Shown here: positions 24,874 to 33,128 of the stretch, one piece after another
Numbering within the stretch: the stretch's first letter is position 1
Layout: each line of letters opens with the position of its first letter
Assembly: GCA_027488755.1 (NCBI GenBank)
Contig: JAIYAZ010000081.1
Span: 1 to 33,128, forward strand
Direction of reading: 5' to 3'
Length of the DNA stretch: 33,128 bases
From: Verrucomicrobiaceae bacterium
GTDB lineage: Bacteria; Verrucomicrobiota; Verrucomicrobiia; Chthoniobacterales; JAATET01
Translations under genes and position numbers: made by a program
Notes under the pieces: model-generated
Told to the model about the DNA's origin: nothing
The model's input: only the letters and a program-made list of their open reading frames with translations
Databases searched by the model: none

Positions 24874-27800
24874 AGAAACCTGGAATTCAATCGAATCGCG
24901 TGAGTGTCCGGTGTGATGAAATCGCGCTGCCCACCTATTTGCCCGATGCGCCGGACAAGAATCCGATGTTTCTGGAAAAGCGCGTGTATCAAGGCAGCAG
25001 CGGCAAGGTATATCCGCTGCCTTTCACCGATCGCATTGCCGAAAAACCGGTGATCCGGAAATGGAAGGCGATTTGGATTGAAAACGAATTTCTCCGCGTG
25101 CTCGTGCTGCCTGAAATCGGCGGACGCATCCATGCGATTCAGGATAAAACCAACGGCTATGACCTAGTTTACAACCAGCAGGTCATTAAGCCGGCACTGG
25201 TCGGCCTGGCCGGGCCGTGGGCGTCCGGCGGCATCGAGTTCAACTGGCCACAGCATCATCGGCCCGCAACTTACCTGCCAGTGGATTTTAAAATTGAACA
25301 AAATGCCGACGGCTCGCAGACCGTTTGGTGCAGCGATCATGACCCGATGTGCCGGATGAAAGGTATGCACGGCGTCTGCCTGCATCCCGGCAAGGCCGTC
25401 GTTGAATTGAAGGTCCGCGCCTACAATCGCACGCCGTTCACGCAAACTTTTCTCTGGTGGGCCAACGTCGCCACCCGCGTGCACGAGGCGTATCAAAGCT
25501 TTTTCCCGCCAGATGTCTATTATGTTGCCGACCACGCGCGGCGCTCAATGAGCGAGTATCCCCTGGCCCAGGGCAATTACTACGGCGTCAATTACGGTGA
25601 GCGTTGTCGTAAGGGAATTCCTCAAAATGAAATTCCCGCGCAATTTGTCCCCCCCCACGCCGGTGGCCAAGTTCCAATGAGCTACGCACCGAACGACCTG
25701 AGTTTCTACGCCAACATTCCCGTGCCGACTTCCTATATGTGCATGGGTAGCCGGGAGGATTTCTTTGGCGGCTACGATTTCAAGGCGCAGGCGGGTATCG
25801 TTCACCTAGCCAATCACCACATCTCGCCCGGCAAGAAGCAATGGACCTGGGGCAATCACGAATTCGGTTACGCGTGGGATCGAAATCTGACCATTGCCGA
25901 TGCCGATGGCGAATTTGCTCCTTACATCGAAATCATGTCCGGCGTCTATACCGACAATCAACCCGACTTCAGCTTTCTTCAGCCCGGCGAGACGAAATGG
26001 TGGAGTCAGTATTGGTATCCGATTCAAAAAATCGGCCCGGCCCAACACGCCAATCTGCACTGCGCGGTCAGTCTGAAGATTGTATCCGGGAAAATTTGGC
26101 TGGGTCTCTCCGTCACCGGCAAATTCACCGGCGCGAAAATCATTCTCACTGCCAACGGCAATAAACTTTTCTCAGCCACGGACGATCTTTTGCCCAACTC
26201 ACCGTTTGTCACAGAAATCAAACTCCCGCACCCCGTGGCAGAAACCGATTTACATGTGCGCATCGTGGATCAGGCCGGCGGCGAGATCATTGCCTATCAA
26301 CCGAAGTTAAGAGTCCAAGGGGAACTCCCACCAACGGCCACCGAGCCGCCACCGCCCGAAAGCATCGCCAGTAACGACGAACTTTATGTCACCGGGCTGC
26401 ATCTGGAACAGTATCGCCACGCCACATGCTGTCCCGCGCTTTACTGGCGTGAGGCTTTACGCCGTGACCCATTGGATTCGCGCTGCAATAATGCGATGGG
26501 CTTATGGTATCTGCGGCGCGGCGAGTTTGCCGTGGCAGAAAAGCACTTCCGGCAGGCAATCGAGCGGCTGACTCGACGCAACGCCAATCCCTACGACGGC
26601 GAGGCTTATTACAACCTTGGCCTGTGTTTACGGCATCTCAACCGCAACGACGATGCTTACGCGGCATTTTACAAAGCGTGCTGGAATCAGCCGTGGCAAT
26701 CCGCAGGCTACCACGCGCTGGCTGAACTTGACTGCCAGAGATCCGAATGGCTCACGGCACTAGATCATCTTGACCGCTCACTTCGGCTGAACACCGATAA
26801 CCTCCGCGCCCGAAATCTCAAGGCCATTGCCCTTCGGCGGTTGCATCGCGATACCGAAGCCGACGAGCTGCTTAGTAAAACACTCGCGCTTGATTCGCTG
26901 GACTGGTGGGCGCTGCATTTATCCGGCCAGCCGTTGAAATGTGATTTGCAGACCGGACTGGACTTGGCGCATGACTTTGCCCGCGCCGGTTTTTATGTGG
27001 ATGCGATTGCTTTGCTGGAAAGTGTGACGGCGAAAAAAGCGGATTTTCCGGATCAAAGCTGGGGCGCGTTGCCACTCGTTTATTATACCCTCGGCTGGCT
27101 GGAGCAAAAGCGTGGGGACGAAGAAGCGGCATTAAGGCACTTCAAGCAGGCTGCCACCCACGCCCCCGATTACTGTTTTCCAGCCCGGCTCGAAGAAATC
27201 GCCATTCTTGAGTCGGCGATGCGGGCGAATCCCGGCGACGCCAAAGCGCCGTATTACCTCGGCAATCTGCTCTACGACCGGCGGCGTCATGCGGAGGCGA
27301 TTCAGTCGTGGGAACAATCCGCAGCGCTCGACCCCAGTTTCTCCATCGTCTGGCGTAACCTCGGCATCGGCTATTTCAACATTCTTGGCCGACCGGCGAG
27401 AGCTCGTGCGGCCTATAACCGGGCGATCAAGGTGAACCCTGAAGACGCGCGCTTGCTATACGAACGCGACCAACTTTGGAAACGCCTCGGCGAAAAGCCG
27501 GTTAAGCGGTTGCGGGAGCTTAAACAACGCCTTAACCTCGTCCTACGGCGAGACGACCTGAGCGTGGAACTCGCCGCGCTCTACAACCAGATCGGCCAAA
27601 ACGCGAAAGCGCTCGCGCTCGTGAGCGCCCGCCATTTTCAACCGTGGGAAGGCGGCGAAGGCGGCCCGCTCGGTCAATGGGTTCGCTCGCACCTCGCGCT
27701 GGGTCGGGCCGCGCTGGAAGATGGTGAGCCGGATACTGCTGGCAAACACTTTGGAGCCGCGTTGACAGCGCCGAAATCGCTCGGCGAGGCCAAACATCTA

Positions 27801-28265
27801 CTGGCCAACCAGAGCGACATTCACTACTGGCTCGGCTGTGCGCTGGCGGCCAATGGCGACACCGCACAGGCTAGAGAACAATGGCTCGCCGCCGCGACAT
27901 TCAAGGGCGACTTTCAGGAGATGAGCGTCCGCGCATTCAGCGAGATGACTTATTACTCCGCGCTGGCGTGGAAGAAACTCGGCCAACGGGCGAAAGCGAA
28001 GAAGCTGCTCCGCGATCTGTTGACTTATGCCCAGACGCTTCAAAAGGCGCAGGCGAAAATTGATTACTTCGCAACCTCACTGCCGACGATGCTGCTGTTT
28101 GACGACGACCTGCAACGGCGACAGGAAACCGCCGCGTTGTTCCTGCAAGCGCAGGCGCGGCTCGGCCTCGGTCAGATGTCGCAGGCGAAAGTCCTGCTCG
28201 CCACTGTTCTTAGACGCGATCCCAGCCACATGCTGGCATCGGACTTTATGTCAGAAGCCACTTAA
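24870..28265 (+). CDS. DUF5107 domain protein with C-terminal TPR array
   Basis: A 1131-residue protein of unknown biochemical role. The N-terminal part (about 30-400) matches the DUF5107 pattern, a galactose-mutarotase-like beta-supersandwich, with VLVLPEIGGRIHAIQDKTNG, GIEFNWPQHHRPATYLPVDF and FGYAWDRNLTIAD. From about residue 510 to the end there are many tetratricopeptide repeats, for example MGLWYLRRGEFAVAEKHF, YYNLGLCLRHLNRNDDAYAA and APYYLGNLLYDRRRHAEAIQ. No signal peptide is present. The ATG overlaps the oxidoreductase stop (ATGA). The gene looks richer in A and T than the glycosidase genes around it, which may reflect separate acquisition. By fold and context it probably binds or processes a sugar, with the TPR part serving protein contacts; this is inference. 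Confidence 0.88.
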   Translation: MKKPGIQSNRVSVRCDEIALPTYLPDAPDKNPMFLEKRVYQGSSGKVYPLPFTDRIAEKPVIRKWKAIWIENEFLRVLVLPEIGGRIHAIQDKTNGYDLVYNQQVIKPALVGLAGPWASGGIEFNWPQHHRPATYLPVDFKIEQNADGSQTVWCSDHDPMCRMKGMHGVCLHPGKAVVELKVRAYNRTPFTQTFLWWANVATRVHEAYQSFFPPDVYYVADHARRSMSEYPLAQGNYYGVNYGERCRKGIPQNEIPAQFVPPHAGGQVPMSYAPNDLSFYANIPVPTSYMCMGSREDFFGGYDFKAQAGIVHLANHHISPGKKQWTWGNHEFGYAWDRNLTIADADGEFAPYIEIMSGVYTDNQPDFSFLQPGETKWWSQYWYPIQKIGPAQHANLHCAVSLKIVSGKIWLGLSVTGKFTGAKIILTANGNKLFSATDDLLPNSPFVTEIKLPHPVAETDLHVRIVDQAGGEIIAYQPKLRVQGELPPTATEPPPPESIASNDELYVTGLHLEQYRHATCCPALYWREALRRDPLDSRCNNAMGLWYLRRGEFAVAEKHFRQAIERLTRRNANPYDGEAYYNLGLCLRHLNRNDDAYAAFYKACWNQPWQSAGYHALAELDCQRSEWLTALDHLDRSLRLNTDNLRARNLKAIALRRLHRDTEADELLSKTLALDSLDWWALHLSGQPLKCDLQTGLDLAHDFARAGFYVDAIALLESVTAKKADFPDQSWGALPLVYYTLGWLEQKRGDEEAALRHFKQAATHAPDYCFPARLEEIAILESAMRANPGDAKAPYYLGNLLYDRRRHAEAIQSWEQSAALDPSFSIVWRNLGIGYFNILGRPARARAAYNRAIKVNPEDARLLYERDQLWKRLGEKPVKRLRELKQRLNLVLRRDDLSVELAALYNQIGQNAKALALVSARHFQPWEGGEGGPLGQWVRSHLALGRAALEDGEPDTAGKHFGAALTAPKSLGEAKHLLANQSDIHYWLGCALAANGDTAQAREQWLAAATFKGDFQEMSVRAFSEMTYYSALAWKKLGQRAKAKKLLRDLLTYAQTLQKAQAKIDYFATSLPTMLLFDDDLQRRQETAALFLQAQARLGLGQMSQAKVLLATVLRRDPSHMLASDFMSEAT

Positions 28266-28268
28266 TAT

Positions 28269-29129
28269 ATGATGGTAGTCGATGTTCAGCTGGCCGGAGT
28301 GGAGTTCCGCCTCGGCGAAACGGTCGCCGGCTTTTACCGCCACACTGACGAATTTAAGCCGCACATTCACCCGCTACGGACCCCGCGCGGACACTACGTC
28401 ACGAGTGCCAGTCCGCACGACCACAAGCATCATAAGGCACTGATGTATGCGCTGCGCGCGGAGGATGTGAATTTCTGGGAGGAAGTCGCCACGCTGCCAA
28501 CCGAGGTTCCCGGCATCGAGCGGCACTTGGATTTTTCGAACATCGTCAGTCGCGGGCCGCAAGTGGGCTTCACCGAAACCCGGCGTTGGACGGCCCAGGA
28601 CGGTTTACTGCCGTCGTTTGATGAAGTGCGTAAGATCACCTGCCGCCACGATCCGGCGGCGCGGGCGTTTGTCTGGACCTGGGCGACCCAACTCACGGCC
28701 TTGCGCCCGCTGGATCTGGTTCAAAGCCAGTGGAGTCACGGGCTGCCGGACGGGACGAAGGTGAATTACCACGGCTTGGGCATCCGCTTCCGGCGCGATT
28801 TTGGCGGCATGACCGGCAATCACGAACTGCGCGTGGACGGCGCGGTGTTTAAAGAGAAGTTTCAGCAGCAGATGGGCGCGCGGCCCAAGGAGGTCACCTT
28901 CATCGGCAGCCTGGACGAAACCTGGCCGGTTGAGCGGGCGGGCGTGACCTTTCAGCAGGCCACCGGGCAGGACAACACGCTTTACATCATGGAGGACTAC
29001 ATCCCGTTCATGGGCCTCGGCCCGACCAATCGTGCTCCCATAAACTCGCCTCCGGCCAAACCATCGAGGAGGCCTACACCGTCACCGTGTTTGATGTCTG
29101 AACTTAAATCATCCTTAAACCACCCATGA
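28269..29129 (+). CDS. DUF6807 (PmoA-like) family protein with probable 3' frameshift
   Basis: A cytoplasmic protein of unknown function, 286 residues as read. The N-terminal part fits the DUF6807 pattern: GETVAGFYRHTDEFKPHIHP, then SPHDHKHHKALMYAL with a His cluster, and a central beta-sandwich. The last 27 residues from about 29042 are Pro/Ser-rich and unlike the family. The +2 frame instead reads KLASGQTIEEAYTVTVFDV and stops at 29101, a natural C-terminal strand, so one base seems to be missing near 29040-29043. The true product would then be about 277 residues and end at 29101. Against this, the present stop overlaps the GH42 start as ATGA. Start choice is ATG 28269 or ATG 28272. It follows the DUF5107 gene by three bases, so the two are probably co-translated. 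Confidence 0.82.
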   Translation: MMVVDVQLAGVEFRLGETVAGFYRHTDEFKPHIHPLRTPRGHYVTSASPHDHKHHKALMYALRAEDVNFWEEVATLPTEVPGIERHLDFSNIVSRGPQVGFTETRRWTAQDGLLPSFDEVRKITCRHDPAARAFVWTWATQLTALRPLDLVQSQWSHGLPDGTKVNYHGLGIRFRRDFGGMTGNHELRVDGAVFKEKFQQQMGARPKEVTFIGSLDETWPVERAGVTFQQATGQDNTLYIMEDYIPFMGLGPTNRAPINSPPAKPSRRPTPSPCLMSELKSSLNHP

Positions 29130-31036
29130 CCACATTCCCCATCGGGATCACCCATTATCCCGAACATACCGATCGCGCCAACTGGGAGCCCGACCTCGAC
29201 TGCATGGCGGCCAATGGCTTCAACTTCGTGCGCGAGCTGGACATTTGCTGGAGCAAGGTCGAACCCCGCGAGGGATTCTACACGTTCGAGTGGCTCGACG
29301 ACTACCTCGACCTGTGCCACCGCAAAGGCTTCTCGGTGGTCATGTGCACGCCCACCGCCAGCCCGCCGCCTTGGTTGGTGACAAGGTATCCCGATGTCCA
29401 GACGGTGCAGGCCAATGGCCAACCCTTCCCCTACGGTGCCCGCCGGCAGGTTAGTGTGATTTCCGCAACCTACCGCCGCCTCGCCACGGGCATCGCCGAG
29501 GTGTTGGCCAAACGCTACGGTGACCATCCCGCGGTCATCGGTTGGCAGGTGGACAACGAACTGCACGGCATGGAGGATTTCCACATGAGCGGATTTTGCG
29601 AGGAGCATTCGCCGGAGGCCATCATTCGCTTCCGCCAATGGCTTGCCGCACGCTACGGAACGGTTGACGCCCTCAACGCCGCCTGGGGCAACGGGTATTG
29701 GTCGCGGGAATACAGCGAATGGGACGAGATCACCACCCCGCAACAGCCCCGCTGCATCAACGGCTGGTTCATGGATTTCTACCGTTTTTATTCCGACATG
29801 AACGGCGAGTTCCTTCGTCTCCAAGCCCAGACCCTGCGCCGCCAGATCGCCTCGCGCCAGTGGATCACTCACAACTTCACCAGCATCCTCAACAAGGGCC
29901 TCGATATCACCGCGTATTGTCGAGACGTGGACCTCGTCTCGTGGGATCCCTATCCTTACTCTGGAGGAATCGGGGAATACGTGAGCTGTGCGATGAAGCA
30001 CGACCTCATGCGCACCGCCAAGCGCAAGCCGTTCTGGGCCATTGAAACCTATCCCGGTGAAGCCGTTTCGCAGGCCTGCCTTGCAGAAATGGTCGCGCAC
30101 GGCGCCGCCGCCATTGCCTACTGGCCATGGCGGAAATTTCACTACGCGCAGGAAAAATGGCACGCCGCTTTCATTGACTACGCTGGCCAGCCCTATCCCT
30201 ATCTGGAGACCGTTGCCGCCTTCGCAAAGCGTCCAGAAATTCTGGAACCCCTGCCCGCCACGCTGCCTCCCCGCCCCGCCGCGTATCTGTATTCCAACGA
30301 CACGATCCGCTGCGAACTCCGCGACCATCCACATGATCGGAAAAACCCCTCTCTAAAATCCCTCGAACTCCTCTACCGCGCCAAATGGCAATACGGCGTG
30401 CCCACCGACTTCGTGGACGCCGACGCCCTCGTCTCCGCCGAAACTCTTGCGCCGCACCGCCTGCTTTTCGTGCCCGGCGTGCGCGTCGTCACAGAGCCGC
30501 TGGTTGCTGCACTTACGGCATGGGTTGAGGCTGGTGGCATCCTGCTTGTGACAGGCAAATTTGGTTCGCTCGATCCTTGGGGCAAACACCACACCCCGCA
30601 CGTCAACAGCCCCGTTACCGCCCTGGTCGGTTACACGGTCAGAGACGATGAGTGGGTGCATAATCAGAGGCTGCACCTCGCCACGGGCGAGGAGTTCACC
30701 TCTGAGGTCTGGGTCGAACACGCCACGCCCACCACAGGCCGTGTCCTCGGCACGTTTACGGGTGGCGAGTGGGATGCACGCCCCGCCGTGATCGAAAACC
30801 GTGTCGGCCAAGGCTGCGTGATTTCGCTCCTCGGCACGTCGCTCGACCTCAACCGCCACTACGTCAGACTCGCCGCCGATGCCGCTGGAATTCCCTATGT
30901 GGACAATCCTCACGACGACGTCGCCACCCTTCCTCACCTCACGCAACCGGAAAAACGCTGGTATTTGAACCATGCCCGCGAGCCTCGGACGGTCGGTGGC
31001 GTCACCATCCCGCCCCGTGATTTCATCTTGGCCTAA
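29126..31036 (+). CDS. GH42 family beta-galactosidase
   Basis: Predicted retaining beta-galactosidase acting inside the cell on galacto-oligosaccharides. The 636 residues contain the TIM barrel (about 1-380), with ITHYPEH near the N-terminus, NFVRELDICWSKVEP, the acid/base Glu145 in GWQVDNELHG, and the nucleophile Glu307 in FWAIETYPG. A flavodoxin-like trimerisation domain (about 385-580; VDADALVSAETLAPHRLLF) and a small C-terminal sandwich follow. The length is near the usual 640-690. The ATG at 29126 is supported by FPIGITHYPEH directly after it. Together with the GH36 alpha-galactosidase it indicates a galactose-containing substrate. Some GH42 enzymes act on alpha-L-arabinopyranosides, so that activity cannot be excluded. 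Confidence 0.94.
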   Translation: MTTFPIGITHYPEHTDRANWEPDLDCMAANGFNFVRELDICWSKVEPREGFYTFEWLDDYLDLCHRKGFSVVMCTPTASPPPWLVTRYPDVQTVQANGQPFPYGARRQVSVISATYRRLATGIAEVLAKRYGDHPAVIGWQVDNELHGMEDFHMSGFCEEHSPEAIIRFRQWLAARYGTVDALNAAWGNGYWSREYSEWDEITTPQQPRCINGWFMDFYRFYSDMNGEFLRLQAQTLRRQIASRQWITHNFTSILNKGLDITAYCRDVDLVSWDPYPYSGGIGEYVSCAMKHDLMRTAKRKPFWAIETYPGEAVSQACLAEMVAHGAAAIAYWPWRKFHYAQEKWHAAFIDYAGQPYPYLETVAAFAKRPEILEPLPATLPPRPAAYLYSNDTIRCELRDHPHDRKNPSLKSLELLYRAKWQYGVPTDFVDADALVSAETLAPHRLLFVPGVRVVTEPLVAALTAWVEAGGILLVTGKFGSLDPWGKHHTPHVNSPVTALVGYTVRDDEWVHNQRLHLATGEEFTSEVWVEHATPTTGRVLGTFTGGEWDARPAVIENRVGQGCVISLLGTSLDLNRHYVRLAADAAGIPYVDNPHDDVATLPHLTQPEKRWYLNHAREPRTVGGVTIPPRDFILA

Positions 31037-31063
31037 CGACGAATCAACCCCAGCCCGGTTGCC

Positions 31064-33128
31064 ATGAACCCCATCACCCTCTCCGACGACCATCTCGAAC
31101 TCGCCTTCGATCCCGTCACCGGGGCGATGACCCGCTTTCTGGTCAGGGCCACCGGCTGGCACGTCGTCAATAACCCCGCTCTCCAAGCCGGCCTGCGTCT
31201 GCTCGTCCGCACGCCGGAACACGGCAACAACACCGCCCACACCGCCAACCAGGCACTCGCTTTCGCCACCTTCGACGGTCCCCGTAAACTTATCCTCCGC
31301 TACGACACGATCCACACGGACAAAGCGGGCATCCTGCCCATCGCCGCGCAGTTGGTCATCGAACTCACCGGCGACGGGGCGGCACTTTTCACCGTCCATT
31401 TGGAAAACAACTCCGCCTACACCATCGAGGAAGTTTGGGCGCCGAGCTTCGGCGGCCTGCGCCAGCCCGAGGGCGAGGCCCCGCTGCAGCTGAAATACCT
31501 CAACATGCTGGGCAGCATCACCCACAGCATCCGCTTCGATAACCGATTCTCCGCCGGCACCGGCTACTGGGGCTTTGAACATCCGGTCGCCTACGACAAC
31601 GCCAACCGCACCAGTTTTTTCATCCTCGATAACGCGCAGCAGGGCCTCTACCTCGGCCAGCACGAGGTCATACCGCGCTTCCTCTCCCTCTGGGTCGCCG
31701 AACTCAAGCCCGGCTACACCGAGAGCCTGCACATGCGCCACGATCCCGACGCGCCCGAATTGGCGGGCCGTGCCGCTGGCTTCGTCTTCAGTCGCGCCTT
31801 CCTGCCCTTCGTCGCGCCGGGCACCAGCGTCAATCTACCCACCACCACCGTCCGTCCGTATCGGGGCGACTGGCACACCGCCGCCAAGCACTACGCCGCA
31901 TGGCGCAAGTCCTGGTTCCAGCCCAAGCCGCTGCCCGCCTGGGCCGCCGAAACCGACGCCTGGCTCACGCTGCAAATGGACACGCCCGAGGGCGACGCGC
32001 GCTACCGTTACACCGACCTGCCCGGCATCGCCGCCGAATGCCTCGAACACGGCGTCAAAGCCATCCACCTCATTGGCTACAACCACGGCGGACAGGATCG
32101 CAACATCCCGTTCATTGACCCCAATCCGCTGCTCGGCACTTACGACGAACTCAAGGAAGCCATCCGCACCTGCGAGGCCATGGGCGTGCGCATCATTCTC
32201 TTTTTTAAAATCGGCTGGGCCAACCTCGACCTGCCGGACTTCGAGCGCACCATCCTGCCGCACACCTGCAAGGACATGCACGGGAACCCGATGTGGTTTG
32301 GCGGCTACGACTACTCCACCATCACCAACGCCCTCGGTTACAGCCGCTACAAGGGCGTCCACCTTTGCCACAGCTCCACCGCCACCCGTGCGTCCCTGAT
32401 GAAGGAACTGAACAAGCTCCTCGATCTCGGGGCCAGCGGCCTGCAATGCGACGAGGTGTTGCAGAACCAGCCCTGCTTCGACCGCTCCCACGACCATCCC
32501 TACGGCGAACCCGGCCCCAATGGCTCGCTCAAGGCCGCCGCCGAGACCTGGGAAATCGCCGCCCAACGCAATCCCGAGTTCCTGATGGCCGGCGAAGGCC
32601 CCACCGATCCGATGACCCAGTATTACCATATCAACTACACCCGCACCTCCGACCGTTACGGCAGCGGGCGTTATGTGCCGGCCTGGAAATTCATGGACCC
32701 CGACGCGCGCTTCGCCGCCTGCATCGTCGGCTTCGACGACCGCGAGATGATCAACCAATGCCTCACCTTCGGGTCCATCCTCTGCTACGAACCGATCAAC
32801 TTCAAAGGCCGCCTGCGCGACTTCCCCGCCACCGTGGCCTACGGCCAAAAAGCCCAAGCCCTCCGCCAACGCCTCCGCGCCTACCTCTGGGACGGCCGCT
32901 TCCGCCATACCGAGGGCGCGACCGTCACCTTCGCCGAAACCGGTCGCCCGGAAATGTGGTCGCTCTTTGAACACCGCGAAACCGGCCGAGCCGCCATCGT
33001 CATCGCCAACGAAGACGCCACCCGCGACCTCACCGCCACCGTCACTCTCGATGCCCGCCCCGGTGCCCGCTTCCGGATTCACACCGTGGACGACCTCGAC
33101 GGCCAAGACCTTCCGACCAACAACACCG
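31064..33128 (+). CDS. DUF6259-like putative glycosidase, cut by the window end
   Basis: An open frame from ATG 31064 continues to the last base, giving 688 codons without a stop, so the gene is truncated at its 3' end. The N-terminal half (about 1-275) is a beta-supersandwich starting MNPITLSDDHLELAFDP. The second part (about 290-620) has TIM-barrel character, with VKAIHLIGYNHGG, RIILFFKIGWANLD, LQCDEVLQNQPCFD and FLMAGEGPTDPM. Asp463 or Glu464 in QCDEV and Glu511 in AGEGP sit where GH-D-type or GH13-like barrels hold catalytic acids. No signal peptide is seen. The layout fits the DUF6259 group of putative glycosidases, whose activity I do not know. It starts 27 bases after the GH42 gene in the same run. 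Confidence 0.72.
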   Translation, partial: MNPITLSDDHLELAFDPVTGAMTRFLVRATGWHVVNNPALQAGLRLLVRTPEHGNNTAHTANQALAFATFDGPRKLILRYDTIHTDKAGILPIAAQLVIELTGDGAALFTVHLENNSAYTIEEVWAPSFGGLRQPEGEAPLQLKYLNMLGSITHSIRFDNRFSAGTGYWGFEHPVAYDNANRTSFFILDNAQQGLYLGQHEVIPRFLSLWVAELKPGYTESLHMRHDPDAPELAGRAAGFVFSRAFLPFVAPGTSVNLPTTTVRPYRGDWHTAAKHYAAWRKSWFQPKPLPAWAAETDAWLTLQMDTPEGDARYRYTDLPGIAAECLEHGVKAIHLIGYNHGGQDRNIPFIDPNPLLGTYDELKEAIRTCEAMGVRIILFFKIGWANLDLPDFERTILPHTCKDMHGNPMWFGGYDYSTITNALGYSRYKGVHLCHSSTATRASLMKELNKLLDLGASGLQCDEVLQNQPCFDRSHDHPYGEPGPNGSLKAAAETWEIAAQRNPEFLMAGEGPTDPMTQYYHINYTRTSDRYGSGRYVPAWKFMDPDARFAACIVGFDDREMINQCLTFGSILCYEPINFKGRLRDFPATVAYGQKAQALRQRLRAYLWDGRFRHTEGATVTFAETGRPEMWSLFEHRETGRAAIVIANEDATRDLTATVTLDARPGARFRIHTVDDLDGQDLPTNNT

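Noticed and set aside
1-33128. Search for SusC/SusD, transporters, a LacI-type regulator, exosortase, tRNA, CRISPR arrays and insertion sequences
   Set aside because: None was found by reading the translated frames and the sequence; no transposase or direct-repeat array is apparent.

Overview
The window is a dense carbohydrate-utilisation locus from a GC-rich bacterium, most likely a verrucomicrobial (Opitutaceae-type) organism. Three things point there: a secreted protein with a PEP-CTERM sorting tail and autotransporter-type beta-strand repeats; intracellular and secreted CAZymes clustered without SusC/SusD genes; and a DUF5107-TPR / Gfo-Idh-MocA / DUF6807 set, which I associate with the PVC group. 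The lineage call is an inference from gene content; no rRNA or other marker gene is present.

Layout. Positions 1-118 hold the 3' end of a gene that starts outside the window. Next is a GH43 beta-xylosidase (152-1741, +), followed convergently by an overlapping minus-strand pair: a xylose-isomerase-like TIM-barrel protein (1848-2684) and a D-2-hydroxyacid dehydrogenase (2668-3720). A divergent intergenic region with a LacI-type pseudo-palindrome leads into a plus-strand run: GH36 alpha-galactosidase, a clan GH-O-like (GH52/GH116/glutaminase-A-like) protein, and GH51 arabinofuranosidase. A second copy of the operator-like motif lies before the PEP-CTERM protein (10388-12535). From 12734 to the right edge, thirteen genes lie on the plus strand with gaps of at most 66 bases and several overlaps, which looks like one operon: GH1, sulfatase, GH13, GH65-like, SGNH esterase, five-bladed beta-propeller enzyme, GH39, CE2-like SGNH esterase, Gfo/Idh/MocA oxidoreductase, DUF5107-TPR protein, DUF6807 protein (with a probable 3' frameshift), GH42 and a DUF6259-like protein cut by the window end.

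How the genes fit together. The enzyme activities suggest stepwise dismantling of a branched, partly esterified and possibly sulfated heteroglycan rich in xylose, arabinose and galactose. Most glycosidases have no visible signal peptide, so oligosaccharides are probably imported and cut inside the cell; only the sulfatase and the PEP-CTERM protein are clearly exported. Transporters, endo-acting depolymerases and the regulator are not in the window. The least understood parts are the DUF5107-TPR / oxidoreductase / DUF6807 unit (23.8-29.1 kb), the clan GH-O-like and GH65-like proteins, and the beta-propeller protein.

No tRNA, rRNA, CRISPR array, insertion sequence, attachment site or origin was recognised. 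Catalytic residue assignments come from motif reading, not alignment.
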